DNA of 64,000 nucleotides, taken from assembly GCA_037126765.1 (NCBI GenBank), contig JBBCBC010000012.1, forward strand, positions 3,100,001 through 3,164,000, given 5' to 3'. Under the pieces are notes generated by a model, which saw only the letters and a list, made by a program, of their open reading frames with translations, was not told where the DNA came from and searched no databases. This document shows positions 47,063-59,300 of this stretch, piece by piece. The stretch's first letter is position 1. Every line of letters begins with the position of its first letter. Both the position numbers and the translations under genes were made by a program. Source of the stretch: Stenogyne calaminthoides. Taxonomy: Eukaryota > Streptophyta > Magnoliopsida > Lamiales > Lamiaceae.

Positions 47063-48446
47063 TAGCATTTTTTTTTAAATATTGTACTTAATAAATATAT
47101 TTATTTTATTTTTTGGGACACTGGCGAAGAAAGTAAAATTTGTGGAGAAGGTATTATGTGAACAATTTTTATCGTATCAACACTTTACAATTAAAGTATT
47201 AATCATTATCAACGATAATAATAATGTTGTGTACGATGAAAATGGTGAAAAATTAATCTTTTTTTGAAAGACGGCAAAGGTCTTTGATGCACCAAATTCA
47301 CCGTATACTCCCAATCCATAAAAGATTTTAAAAACTTTGCAAACTTTGTTGTATTTGAAAACTTACTTACTTATTATATTAAAATGTGCAATTATATTTT
47401 ACGAACACTGATTATACGTTTTAGTGTAATAAATTGTAAATTTCAATACAATAAATTATAAAATTTTAAAATATATTATGAAATGCACGGTGCACCTGAC
47501 GCAAAAAAAACCAACTCCGCCATTAATTATACCATGATATATCTTAATTTGAGTTTATTCGTCATTTTGTGGCATGCTTGGAATTTGGAAACTTCGTTGG
47601 GGGTTGGTGCTAGGTAACCTCAACCACTTGGGAATATTTTTCTGTCTAATTTGGCGCCTCCTCTTTTGCTTTTTTCACTTTTGTTCTTATTTATAGATGA
47701 TGACACATAATAATATTACACAAATATTTATATAAAATAGTTTACAAATTAAGGTTCCATAGAATATGATTTATTCATAAGGAGAAGCGGACAAAAATAG
47801 AGAGGGAGGTGGATGAAACAAAAGGAGTGACATTTTATTAATACATATTTCTCTTTACAATAACACATTTATATTCATATATACAGTAACCCCAAATTTT
47901 TATCAATATTTTACATGTAATACTATAAAGGCAAGTATGTGTATTGAGAAAAAAGCAATTATGTGTTACTTGTCCTAAAAGTAATACTAATATTGGAGCA
48001 ATCGAGTGTTCTTGTTTTACCTTTACACGATTAATTTGTTAGCGAAGAATCTGGAAGTTTTCGACTCGCGAAGAATCTGGGAGTTTTCAGCACCTTTCTT
48101 AAATGTTGATGCACGAGATTAGACTTTTTCGATTTGCATTAATATTTCACATACAATATTTTGCAGGAGTTTCTCTCATAGTATTAATTAAAAAAACATG
48201 ATGCTTTATGACTTATATTAGATAAAGCTTAAAAATTGTATAAATCACAAAATTAAGATGTGCACTAAATTTTAGTTTATTTTAATGGGTCATAGGATTC
48301 ACAAAACAAAATTCAAATGAAAGTATCATTTCATTTTAAGAAAAATGCTAGTTTATACAAATAAAATGTTAGGGTATGTTGAATAACATTAATATTTTTC
48401 AGTATATAAGTTGCTTCTAGAAAAAAGAAAAAAAACTATTAAAAAT
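45400..48446. other. AT-rich intergenic DNA upstream of laccase
   Basis: No supportable gene. It contains the laccase promoter at its left end, a TA run at 47038-47064, a diverged tandem repeat at about 46070-46335, and GTGCA-type repeat fragments near 45480-45665 and 47380-47500. Confidence 0.55.
46070..46335. repeat. Diverged tandem repeat, about 130-150 bp unit
   Basis: Two copies share TGTGTTATTTGCGTGCAA or TGTGATATTTGCGTGCAA, TTTGATA, and GACACAATATGTTATATTA, with a third partial copy of the last block at about 46209-46225. Confidence 0.65.
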
Positions 48447-49089
48447 TATTGGGATATTTTAGTTTTGATAATTTATGCCAAAACATTATTAACTTGTTTA
48501 TTCAAGCTAATCTACAGATAATAAGTTAAGGGGGAACGCAAGAACAAATTGAGGGGGAACTCACGAAATCAGAAGAAGATGATCGAGATCAGACGAGGCT
48601 GCAGATGAGTCGTGATCGAGATCAGATGAATTAGATGAGTTCCGGAGTCAACTGATGCGCTGTGCAAATCAGATGTGAAGAAAAGCTAAAGCCAACAAAT
48701 CAGAAGAAAATGTTGCAGATCAGAAGATGAGCAAAAGAGACTGATCAAGATCAGACGTGATTGAGATCAGATATGAAGATGAGCAGATGAGATCGACGAG
48801 ATCGACGTGATCAAGATCAGATATGATAAACTGATATGCTAACCTAATGCAGATGACCTGATGCTATCCTGAAGATGATCCCGAAGATATGTTGATCTGA
48901 TCAGTCGAGCTGATCAGATCAGGCAAGAAATCAGATAGCCCGAGTCAATGTGACCTGAGGGTCAGGATGTCTGACTTCAGAGAACTGAACTCGCGAAGTT
49001 CTGAGTGTCAAGATGCCCGATCGCATAAGGTCCGGGCAAAGAGAAGTCTCACGAATCAAGAACTCCGAGACTCAAGAAGTTATCAAGAA

Positions 49090-49240
49090 CCTCGAAGCTC
49101 GATAAATCAAGGCTCGATAAACTCAAGGCTCAGATAACCTCAAGGCTCGATAACCCAAGGTTTCGATAAACAAGGCTCGGGATAACTCAAGGCTCGAGAA
49201 CTCAAGGCTCGGGATAGCCAGATACTCAAGGCTCGATAGA
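49090..49240. repeat. CTCAAGGCTCGATAA minisatellite inside LTR
   Basis: About eight imperfect copies of a 16-20 bp unit (CTCAAGGCTCGGGATAA). The 3' LTR has a reduced version at about 51200-51285. Confidence 0.8.
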
Positions 49241-49884
49241 ATATAGATCCCGAGACTCGTGAAGATCCTCAAGAATATAAATTAAGTAGAGACTAAAAAT
49301 CAAGAATATAGCCGTTAGATTCAAATTTGACGTGGACCAATGAGAGGAAGACGACAAGCCCGAAAAAAAAAAGTACAAAAAGCTACAGAGTAGTATGAAT
49401 TTGAATGTGATTCTCTCCAACGGTAACATTCAAATCCACACTATAAATACAAGTTCTTCCTTCATTATCAAGTGTGGATGAATGTGGATGCGAGTGGATT
49501 AATGTGGAAGAGTATGGAGAATGTAGCAAACGATGCTACAAAGCTAAGAAGATATGAGTTCCAATAGTTCCCAACCAAGGTCGTGTGCCAGATGATGTGA
49601 GTCCTGAAATATGGCCTGATCGTAGCACGGCTAAGGCATTCAACATGAATTGTGCTCCCAATCTTATATACTCAAGCATTCCCACCATAGAACACAGAGC
49701 GAGAAATACACGCATATATTCAAGAGTGTTCTACCCTAGATCTAAGCACAAATGTAATATCCTAAGTTTAGAGAGATTTTCCCATCCTTAGCATTGAGGC
49801 TAAACAAATGTAAGGGAAAATCTCAACCTAGTTGGAAACCAAACAAACCTTACCCAAATCAGTTTGATAGGATAAGTTTGTAGG

Positions 49885-50053
49885 TGAGTGTGAACTCGGT
49901 AAACATCTATCGGCAATCCCGTGAGGGTGATAAGTCTCGTTTGAGTGTGAACTCGGTAAACATCTATCGGCAATCCCGTGAGGGTGATAAGTCCCGTTTG
50001 AGTGTGAACTCGGTAAACATCTCGGCCATCCCGTGAGGGATATAAGTCCCGCA
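49885..50053. repeat. 57-bp tandem repeat, three copies, in LTR
   Basis: Copies start TGAGTGTGAACTCGG at 49885, 49942 and 49999. Each contains AACATCTATCGGCAATCCCG (shortened in the third) and ends TAAGTCCCG or TAAGTCTCG. They lie in the downstream part of the 5' LTR. Confidence 0.9.
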
Positions 50054-50316
50054 GGTTAAGTTCGGTTAAGGTTCCCCTGTGTTAAGGGAAGAGTGGATGT
50101 AGGGTGGGTTTCGTCCGAACCACTATAAATATCGTGTGTTCTTTACTGCTTTATGTTTATACTTGTCATATGGATTCAATTATAAGTAAAACAACACACA
50201 TGTTCTTAAAAGCCAAAAAATTAGTAATCACTCTCCCTCACCCCTGTTTTTATATGCATCGCACTGAAATGTTCGCTTCCGCACGCGCAAAATGGGTTCG
50301 CAAATAGGGACCATCA

Positions 50317-50557
50317 AGTGGTATCAGAGCGGGTGCTCAAAAGATCATTTTTTCAATGTGATCGCCTGAGTTGATCTATTTTTTAAAAAAAAAAATCATC
50401 TCTGAACTGATACCATCAAGTGGTATCAGAGCGGGAGTTCTAAAGTTCACGATTTTCAAAGTGACCACCCGAACTGATCTTTTTAAAAACAAAAACTCGA
50501 TCTCTCTAAATGCATATGTTTTAAATGTCTTGGCGTCATTATCAAAAAGGGGGAAAT
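50317..50557 (+). mobile_element. Minimal internal region with two PBS copies
   Basis: The entire internal region is 241 bp. TGGTATCAGAGCGGG occurs at 50319 and again at 50421 in a tandem duplication of about 102 bp. TGGCGTCATTATCAAAAAGGG and GGGAAATTG just before 50558 are the usual SIRE-type polypurine tract region. There is no gag or pol, so any mobility needs proteins from another element. Confidence 0.85.
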
Positions 50558-51620
50558 TGTTGGGATATTTTAGTTTTGATAATTTATGCCAAAACATTAT
50601 TAACTTGTTTATTCAAGCTAATCTACAGATAACAAGTTAAGGGGGAACGCAAGAACAAATTGAGGGGGAACTCACGAAATCAGAAGAAGATGATCGAGAT
50701 CAGACGAGGCTGCAGACGAGTCGTGATCGAGATCAGATGAATTAGATGAGTTCGGAGTCAACTGATGAGCTGTGCAAATCAGATGTGAAGAAAAGCTAAA
50801 GCCAAAGAAATCGTAAGAAAATGTTGCGGATCGAAGATGAAAGCAAAAGAGATCGATCAAGATCGACGCGGATCGAGATCGACATGAAGATGAGCGTATG
50901 AGACCGACGAGATCGACGTGATCGAGATCAGATATGATAAACTTATATGCTAACCTAATGTAGATGACCTGATACTATCCTGAAGATGATCCCGAAGATA
51001 TGTTGATCTGATTAGTCGAAATTTTATCGATCGAGCAAGAAATCAAATAAATTTAAGTCAATGTGACCGAGGGTCGATGTCTCAATTCAGAGAACCCGAA
51101 CTCAAGAAGCCTCGAAAGTGTCAAGATGCCCGACGACAAGGTCCGGCCAAGAAGGTCTCACGAATCAAGAACCTAAAACTCAAGAAAGTTATCAAGAACC
51201 TCGAAGGCTCGGATAAAGTGAAGGCTCGGGATAACTCCGGGCTCGGGATAACTCAAGGCTCGGGGATAAATTTCAAGGCTCAGATAGAATCAAGATCCCG
51301 AGACTCGGAAGATCTTGAAGAATATAAATGTTAGAGACTCGTAAGAAATCAAGAATATAAATTGTTAGATTCAAATGGCGTGGACCAATGAGAGGAAGAC
51401 GACAAGCCCGAAAAAGTCAAAAAGCTACAGAGTAGTATGGATTTGAATGTGATTCTTCTCCAATCGGTAACATTCAAATCCACACTATAAATACAACTTC
51501 TTCCTTCATTATCAAGTGTGGATGAATGTGGATGCGAAAGTGGATTAATATGGAAGAGTGTGGAGAATGTAGCAAACGATGCTATAGAGCTACGAAGATA
51601 TGGGTTCCAAAGGTTCCCAA
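50558..51620 (+). mobile_element. 3' LTR of the SIRE-like mini-element (interrupted)
   Basis: It starts TGTTGGGATATTTTAG and follows the 5' LTR to GGTTCCCAA at about 51620, where the Tat-type LTR begins. The remaining 800 bp or so of the LTR, including the 57-bp repeats, should lie beyond the right edge of the window. Relative to the 5' LTR it has many small changes, mainly at 50800-51300. Confidence 0.8.
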
Positions 51621-52365
51621 ATCGCTAAGCGAGTCGTTTATTGATGAATATTATGTGGCTAATTTAATTACAACTCACAAACAAAAACATATACGTGTAA
51701 AATTAACAAAGAAATAAGATGAATTTGTTGACCCAAATTAATAATATATGACTACTCACGGGGGCATACCAAGCCGAGATGTAGTATTATGAGCTTTACA
51801 TCTGCATAGTTCTTGATACATCTTACGAAGATGAATCGATCTGAGTTAACGAATGAGTTCTAGGGTTTTTTCATATGTGGATGAACACTCGATTTTTCTA
51901 TTCCTCACCTCTCGTGATTTTTTTTTAGGCTATCTTTACGATTCTTTTTTTGGACCAACCCTTTTCTTCTTTTTTTTTTTTCTTCCATTTATCGTATTAA
52001 ATCAAGCATGAGCCGGTTTGGTAAAGCATGTCTTTGGATTCTTTGGATCATGCAAGAACTCCGTGGTGGTGTTACCCGCTTTTCGACTTCATCTTCTAGA
52101 TTGATCTTCGAGCAAACGTCGTCAATCGTCCGAAATTAATCTTTTGTTCGGTTGACTTTCGTTCGCCGCTTTTAAGACAGTTCTTGAGGATTTGAGTTCA
52201 ACATACCGACCGATTATGTTTGTTCGGGTAGGTCGGCGAGCAATTACGATCGGGCCATAATGAACAAAAAAGTAACTCATCCACCGGGCATGATTATATT
52301 CAAACATTACACGTGTCACTCTTTTGATGTTCGATTAATTACGATTTATTATATCGAACACAACA
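51621..52365 (-). mobile_element. 3' LTR of the large Tat-lineage Gypsy
   Basis: TGATGAATATTATGTGGC (51642) through at least 52140 matches 63512-64000 with small indels, so these are the two LTRs. The left edge is near 51621. The right edge is placed at CGAACACAACA (about 52365) because CGGGGGTAT (minus strand), a plausible polypurine tract, adjoins it. Confidence 0.75.
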
Positions 52366-52630
52366 ATACCCCCGTAAGATCGCTTTGTATTCTACATTGG
52401 GCCCTACCGTTAAAAAATCTGATTGGGCAATGTTTGGCATCGTCAATTCACAATAAACTTCGATTAGTACCCGGTGTCTATTTTAGTCTTATTTCTCCAC
52501 TTAAAAAAAATTTCCTTTCTCCTCCACTTTTCTATCGTCTTCTGCATTCGAAAGTTTCCGGCGAAGGATTCATTGCTCCGGCGAAGAAAATCATTCGTAA
52601 TCGCCGATTCTTTCTTCTACTTTATAATCA
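52366..52630. other. Tat element 3' untranslated region
   Basis: This is a non-coding stretch between the presumed polypurine tract and the antisense ORF start, with pyrimidine-rich TTTCTCCAC/CTCCTCCAC segments. As the promoter-side flank of the plus-strand ORF it could hold its promoter, but no clear TATA box was found. Confidence 0.4.
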
Positions 52631-55600
52631 TGGCCTCTTGCTCAATTCCTCTGCTCAATCCGACCATTATAGTTCCCTTCGCCCCCCATTAGTAGAATCT
52701 CCCGTTATAATGTAAGTACATCGGAGGCAAATGCCTCGAATTCGGGATTCCGTTGGCAATTTCGGCAACCTTTTACCGTTCTTTCTTCTGACTCCGATAA
52801 AGCCCAAAAGGAGTCGGATAGGGGTTTACCCCGTAATGATTCGTCGGACGATTCTGATTATAATTCTTCGCCCCAAATTCAAATTAGGTCTATGGCTATT
52901 GATAATGTTGGTGTAGATAGAAATAATACTGCTGTGAGGGGGGAAATTTTAACTGCAAATTTAGTCGAATCGAACATAGGTGTAGATGGTGGGCAAAACT
53001 CCGAACTTGGTATACCTGTTGGTGTTCCTCATAGTCCAACATATAGCGAGTATAATGCTCGTTATAATTTTGGCTTGCCCGAACAACCTCATAGGATTAG
53101 TGTAGAGAACGAGTACCCAGCGAGCAAAATGGCGAGTATAATTGATGTAGATATGCTCGCCAAAAAGATAGAATTTATGAAACCCCTAAGGATGTCTTTT
53201 TTTCGGGCACCCAAATCCTCGATGAACAAGCCGACCAACCCCTCGAGGGTTGTGTTGCCGTGAATTTGGACACCATGGAGGCCGGACTTGATTTCCTCTC
53301 CATCCTAAGCAATTACCCGCTTGCTCGTGGAATGGAATATCTCCATTACACAACTCAAACCGAATGGATGGCATATGGTCATGAGTTTTTTTGACGTTGT
53401 TCTAAGAAAAATGAAACCAAGGTATTATCCTTCGGCAGCTGAACTTGCTCGGTTAGTGCACTTGACTCGTCCGAGGGGCGAACATGGGTGGTTGTTTATG
53501 CAAGCTAACGCCAAGTGCAAAATTATCGAGGATGTGCCGAACAAAATTAGTGACTGGAAAGAGAAATTCTGGTTCGTAGGGGGCGATTGGAAAAGCCCGG
53601 CCTCTGGAAGCGAGCCAAATGCTCGTTTGGATATCCCCATCGACTTCGAGGTACCGGTAAGTGATTTCGTAACTTTCATTCTTCAATTTGAACCGATTTT
53701 AACTCACTTTTTATTTCGTGGATTCCAAACGCGACGGATAAGAGAGAAACGACGGCTATTTCAAAGAAATTGCGATCGATCTAGAACCCCGTTCAGAAAG
53801 ATCCGTGATAACTTTGAACACTGCCGAACAAAGAAAGAAAGGAGGTTTGTTCGTGCCTCCTCACCATCTTGTTGCTGTTGATCCTTCCGGTAAGGATTAT
53901 CTTTTGTTTTTGTACAAGTCTTGTGTCTTTTTGTTCATTGCCTCGGTTGATTCTCGATTTCGCTTATCTATAGCTTTTTCCACCGTGACCATCGCCGAGT
54001 ACGCCCCAACACACCGAGATGGCTCGGAGAAAAAAAAGACCCGCGAGAACTTGCTTTCATTCAAGCCGGCGAGAAGCTTCGGTGAAAAAGTAGAGGGAGG
54101 GCAAGCAGGGCCAAACGACCCTCATCCGGTCCCGAGAATCAAGTCGAAAGCACGGGGGCTCCCGCTCTACCGAAAGCATGGAGTCAAGAACAAACTCCAC
54201 CACCGAAAAGACCAAGGGTGGAGATCGGGCTTAGGGGCCAAGTGAACAGGGGCCCGAGCGAACAAGGGCCGATCGAATCAGGCCAACCGAGCAAACTCAA
54301 ACAAGACCGATGCTTGCCAGTCGACTCGGACCCTGCCGCCGAGGCGATCGGGCGGCGGCGTTGTTGTTGGTCCCATTTCGCAGTTATTTAAATGGAAGTT
54401 AAGTACATCTTCTCCTCCTCCAAATTGGACCTCGATCTTGGATTCGAATAGACTCAGAACTACGATCTCCGAAGATAAGTCATTCTGGGATGGGATCCGG
54501 CCATGCGTGGGCGTGTACATTTTGCTCGCTCAGACTGCTTTGGTTTCTGGTCGATATCTCTATTCTCACTTAGTCAAATATGTGTATACCGTAGGTTGAA
54601 GCGGGTTGTGGCCCTTAATGCCCGACCTAAAGAATTACTTTTGCTTTCGCCGAGTGTTAAAGTTCCAGCGTCTTGGGAGCATGTTCAAAAAGCTTGTCGG
54701 ACTCGCTCGAAGTGGACATCTTGATCTGGAGGAGTCTATTTACGGTCCCACCCCCTTGGAAACTATGCGTTTGGGTTTTGGTGCTTGAAATCATCTTTGG
54801 TCGCTCTTGAGAGCTTATGCTCGCTCACCACTAACATCCAAGCCAACTATTTGGCTTTGATTAGAACCGAGACAAAGTGATCGAGCTGAGCAGGTCCGGG
54901 ATGAACTGAAATTGCTCAGATCAAACTGTTTAAGACAAGTGGCGCCAGCCGCCTTTCGGAGGATGCCCGCCAATTTCGGGAGAATGCTCGCCTAGCTCAA
55001 GAGGGGATGCTTTCGTCACCTGAGAGAGGCGATTAATCGGGTCTCGGGAGGAGGTGATCAATATACGAAGGGCTCAAGAAGAAATGAATCTTTGAGCCAG
55101 AAACTCCGGCCGGTGTGTTGAAAAAATGGAAAGTGAGAGGGACGCGAACTTGCCAATACTCATCGTTCTTTGAAGAGACTAACACTGCGTTTAGGCCTTT
55201 GAAATCTCTAAGCCGCATGACGACGAACACATTGACTCCATGTCTAACTTCTGTTATATTTGCTTGCCGACGTCTTTCATCGATCATTTAGCCACACACT
55301 CAACAATGAGCAAATTGCCCCCCTCATATCCGACTTTTCGGCATGCACGGTTGATAACCCTCCGGATCGCAACCTCCCAATGTCGATTTGAATGGTCTGT
55401 GTGACTTTTTCCGTTCTTCCCGGCGGATCAAAATTGACGATCCAATTCCTGATGAAGAGAGAACTTCGACATTATTGCTCTTCGAGGTTGCCGATCAAAA
55501 TCTTCATCTTGGATCTGGGATCAATCAAGTCCAGATTTAGCAAGAACCTCCGTGCACCGAGCAAAATGCGCCTCCCAATGAAAGCATCCGATACCGGACA

Positions 55601-55660
55601 TCCCGAAGTTGTTGAGGGACCGAACATAATGTGTTCGACATTTCTCTCCATCTACCCCTA
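52631..55660 (+). pseudogene. Antisense ORF of the Tat-lineage element, decayed
   Basis: A plus-strand coding region lies antisense to gag-pol, between pol and the 3' LTR. It probably starts at ATG 52631 (M-A-S-C-S-I-P-L-L-N-P), with a one-base shift in the C-run near 52685. An open frame then continues to about 53220, acidic at first (S-D-D-S-D-Y). At 53321-53650 a conserved-looking block has R-Y-Y-P-S-A-A-E-L, H-G-W-L-F-M-Q-A and F-W-F-V-G-G-D-W-K. GTAAGT at 53658 and GTAAGG at about 53891 look like splice donors; L-F-V-P-P-H-H-L-V-A-V-D-P is on the middle segment. Degraded coiled-coil-like sequence runs to about 55660. Extra ORFs, some antisense, are known at this place in Tat/Retand elements; their function is unknown. 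Frame breaks make it a pseudogene here. Confidence 0.65.
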
Positions 55661-57160
55661 GTTTTGACTTTATGCCTTGATGTCTTTTTTTTTACAAGAC
55701 TTGTGTAATTTTGTCTTCTTCGCTTTTTAATTCAACAATATATCTTTAGTTTGTTTCTTGTTGATACTTCTTCTTTTGTCCTAATATTTTGTCAATTGAA
55801 CAAATGAATTTCATATTGAATTGTTTCCTCTAACCCGTTTGTTGAGGATGAATGTTGATACTTGTGTTGCCGCGATATTTTCTTTGTTACTTTACGTTAC
55901 CTTATTGCTTTCGATTTTTGCCTCTTTTCTTCCAATGAATTCGAACATTGGGTTTTACTATGCCCGCTCCCGACTTCTTTCGGTTTTGATTGTCTTATTA
56001 GCGTTGCAATCGGTTGATCGTCTTATTTAGAATGCGACCGGATGGGTTACTTTATGAACCCCCCTTTCTTAGTCTTGTGATCGTCTTATTTAGGTCGATC
56101 ACTTCCGTTACTCGGGCCGTCTTATTTAGTCATTGCGACCACGTATTTAAATCACCCGCCGCGTCTTCTGGTGTCTGTAAGTACTAGTCGGCTTATCATT
56201 GACTTGGCTGTACCCATTACTCGCTTTTTCTTTGCGGGGAATCGAGAATCTGAATTAGTTAAATGGTGAACATAGACTGGGCTCGTTTAATCTTTTGTTG
56301 GTCGTCCGTCTTAGGTGCGAAGTTCAAATAGGCTTTGAACTAGAAAATCTTTAGCGAACAAAAAGTACATATATCATTTTTTTTTTTTTTTTGCAACACT
56401 TTGTATTCTATTACATCGCTCATAGTCAAGAAGACTATCTATTACACAACTATTGTTATCGCACCAGGGTTTTGAATTTAAATCTGTCTTGAGTTGACAA
56501 TTTAACCGCCTCACCTTGTCCGCGGAATTGATGTTGACAAGGATGTGGCACATCAGTCGTCTACCCTTTTCTTTTTTTGTAACATGCTCAAGCAAAGAAG
56601 AAAGATAAACTTTTCCCTCCCCGACAAGTTGTGGTTATCGGCGGCCGCGGCATGAGCATGTGGCGCGATTCCCGCCGCTTTCCAAATAAAATCTTGAGCA
56701 AAACTTTTCAGCTCGCACTATTCCGTCCTCTCTCAGATGCCCGAAAGGCCAAGATTTCATCTTATTTTTGGGTGGACTCTATGACATCCCTCCCTTCGGA
56801 GGAGATTTTGGGGATTCATAGGGGACTCATGGCTTATTATCGTAAAAATGGTAAGTAACGGGAGTGGCAACCATGACTCTTCCGGAGCATCTTGAGTCCG
56901 AACGAGCTTCAACCCGTGCTCGCAAAATGTGAGGTAAAAAGCTCGATCTGGATAGATGCTCAATTCAAATTTAATTGATTCTTGAGTCGAGAGCCGGATT
57001 CTTCTACGTCTGGGGCATACTAAACCCGCTCTTCCTTTCCGAGAATCGTAGTATTTTTCCTTTTTTTTTTTTTCATCTTCTTTCTTTTTTTTTTTCCCGC
57101 TTTTCTTAAGTATAAGTATGCCCCTATTTATAGAACCGTCCCAACCTAGTCTTGGCATAG
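55661..57160 (-). repeat. Tat spacer with GTCTTATTT-type repeats
   Basis: Between the antisense ORF and pol. At about 55985-56160 imperfect copies of a unit with GATCGTCTTATTTAG and GCGACC resemble the array at 17800-18370. Long T-runs occur at about 56380 and 57061-57094. No gene is convincing. Confidence 0.5.
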
Positions 57161-57499
57161 ATAACCGGTGCTAGCTCTTTATTTTTGCTCTCCTTTTGAC
57201 ATCTGTTTCTTTTTTGACGACTCTTGCTCAAAAAATTAACTTATCCTCGCATGGTCGCCACCACTTGTCAACTCGCCCGACACGATCTTCTATTGACAAC
57301 TCGTTGTGACATGTCTTTTTCTCGTCAATAGTGCGGTCCAAAGATTTTTCTTGAAGATAAGTATCGAAAATAAAATATTCTTTCTTTATAATCATCTTAC
57401 TCGCTTCGAACCGAATGGTTGATTGTGTTCGGTCAACAATATGCTCGCCTTTATTGATAATATTTTTTTCAAATTTGACGCTGTTCCACGAGTAAGACA

Positions 57500-58546
57500 A
57501 TGGGACTCCATTCAGTCCTCCTCCAAGTCATATGCCTGCTTTAGGTAAACGCTTCAGACTCTCGAAAGGACCTTCCCATGCTCGAATCGAACATACCACT
57601 GGGTACCCCCATCGACGCTTTAAAACCAACTCGCCCACATTGAACTCTCGCGATTCGGACTTTGAATTATAAAACTTCTCTCGATCTCTTTTTGTACATA
57701 GCATTTTTTGAAATCACCTCCGTCCTTCTTTTTTCTTCCAACAGTCCAATTTCAGAGCGAGCGCCCGTCATTAATATGCTTTTCCAAAAGTCATTGTTCG
57801 ATGACTTGGAACTTTGATTTCTGCGGGTATAACAGCCTCCGCACCAAATGCTAAAGCAAAAGGGGTCTCTGCAGTTGATGTTCTGAAAGTTGTTCGGTAA
57901 GCCCACAATATTTCAGGCAATTCTTCAGCCCATCCTCCCCCCTTGGAATTATCAAGTCTAGCCTTGAGGGTATGCTTGATAATTTTATTGACGGCTTCGA
58001 CTTGACCATTTGACTGGGGATAATACGGAGTTGAGTAGTGCTTTTTTATCCCCCAGCGAGCACAATTTTGTCTAAATTCACTTCCATCGAATTGTTTGCC
58101 GTTATCCGTGACCAATGATTGGGGAAGCCCAAATCGACAGATGATGTTTTTCCAAACAAAGTTCCACATCCTTTGTTCGGTGATTTTAACAATTGCCTCG
58201 GCTTCTGCCCATTTAGTATAATAATCAATGGCTACCACAAAGATATCTAACTCCCCGATGTGCCAAGAGGAAATGGTCCGATTAAATCGATCCCCCATTT
58301 AGCAAATGGCCATGGACTATAAACTGATACTAATTCTTCAGGTGGGCTATGAATGAGTGGAGCATGTACCTGGCACTGATAACATGCACGAGCATATGCA
58401 AGCGAATCCTTTCTAAGGGTTGGCCAATAATAACCTTGCCTGATTATTTTATGTGCCAGGACGAGCCCACCTGTATGATTTCCGCACACTCCATCATGGA
58501 TTTGTTGCAGAAGTACCTGTCCCTCTTCAGGAGTAACACACTTCAA
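57500..58546 (-). pseudogene. Gypsy integrase (Tat lineage)
   Basis: The best-preserved pol domain. 58247-58546 has the HHCC finger (Q-I-H-D-G-V-C-G-N-H and C-Y-Q-C-Q). 57771-58298 has the catalytic core: A-I-D-Y-Y-T-K-W (D), V-T-D-N-G-K-Q-F (D) and N-G-Q-V-E-A-V-N (E), then W-A-Y-R-T-T and F-G-A-E-A-V-I-P. 57500-57770 holds the C-terminal part (E-F-N-V-G-E-L-V-L). Frames shift near 58250 and 57800. With no chromodomain seen, this fits the Athila/Tat side of Gypsy. Confidence 0.88.
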
Positions 58547-59300
58547 AAGTGGAAGTGAGAAGCTTTTTTGTACAAATGCTCGCCTATAATAGTATATCGA
58601 AAGCGCATCAGAATCTGGAGGCGAGTAGCTTGTGCTTTATTTTCGCGGAGAAGTCCCTTTGTAAATAACTCATTATTGAGTCATCCAAGTTTCTTGTTCG
58701 TTTGTTATCCGCAGGCGATCGCAACTCGAACTCCAAGCGATAAGTCGTGACGATCACAATGTATATTGTGTTCGCTCACTCCTTTCTTGTTGCAAAGGTG
58801 TTAAAGATCGGGCGAACTAATTACCCAATCGGGGTAATTGTTCAATGAAAACTTGGTCGAAATGCTCGAGCAACTCTTTTGCTAGTTGTTGATATTGTGC
58901 CATTTTTTTTCGCCTCGCCTCATACTCACCGTTACATTGATAAACGACACCGAGAATCGCTATAGATCATCGACCTCAATTCCCATTGTCATTGCCATCT
59001 CGTAGTCCAAATGATCAAAGCTTCATATTCAAATTTCATTATTTGTAGAATGGAAAATCAAATCGAATGGTCATTGTAAACGTTTTAGTTGAATTTGATG
59101 AGAACTACGCCGCTTCCCTCTTGAACTTGTTGATGATCCATCAACATACATGTGCCATGGTTGATCGACAATTTCGGCCAGAATTTGTGGATATGTCAAC
59201 TCAACCATGAAATCGGCCATAGCTTGGCCCTTCATTCATTGTTTCGTGGGAGCGAAAGTAATGCCGAATCGTCCTAACTCCACCGCCCATTTGAGCAATC
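58547..59300 (-). pseudogene. Gypsy RNase H remnant
   Basis: Scattered frames on the minus strand preserve M-A-D-F-M-V-E-L near 59200 and the RNase H start W-H-M-Y-V-D-G-S-S-T near 59130-59160. Many stops and shifts follow. It lies between RT (59300-60470) and integrase as in Gypsy order. Confidence 0.65.

Larger units (their letters stand above)
48447..50316 (+). mobile_element. 5' LTR of a SIRE-like mini-element
   Basis: It is 1870 bp, starting TATTGGGATATTTTAG (TG mutated to TA) and ending ...GGGACCATCA just before the PBS. It is rich in GATCAGAT words, then a CTCAAGGCTCGGGATAA minisatellite (about 49090-49240), a TATA region (CACTATAAATACAAG, 49438-49452) and three 57-bp tandem repeats at 49885-50053. 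The 3' LTR at 50558 matches it. Confidence 0.85.

Noticed and set aside
50104..50640. Short ORFs in and around the internal region of the SIRE-like mini-element
   Set aside because: They cross the LTR/PBS boundaries, are low complexity, and show no gag motif.
54278..57160. Several 60-130 codon ORFs on both strands
   Set aside because: They have no conserved motifs and lie within decayed Tat sequence; T-rich runs give lysine-rich products.
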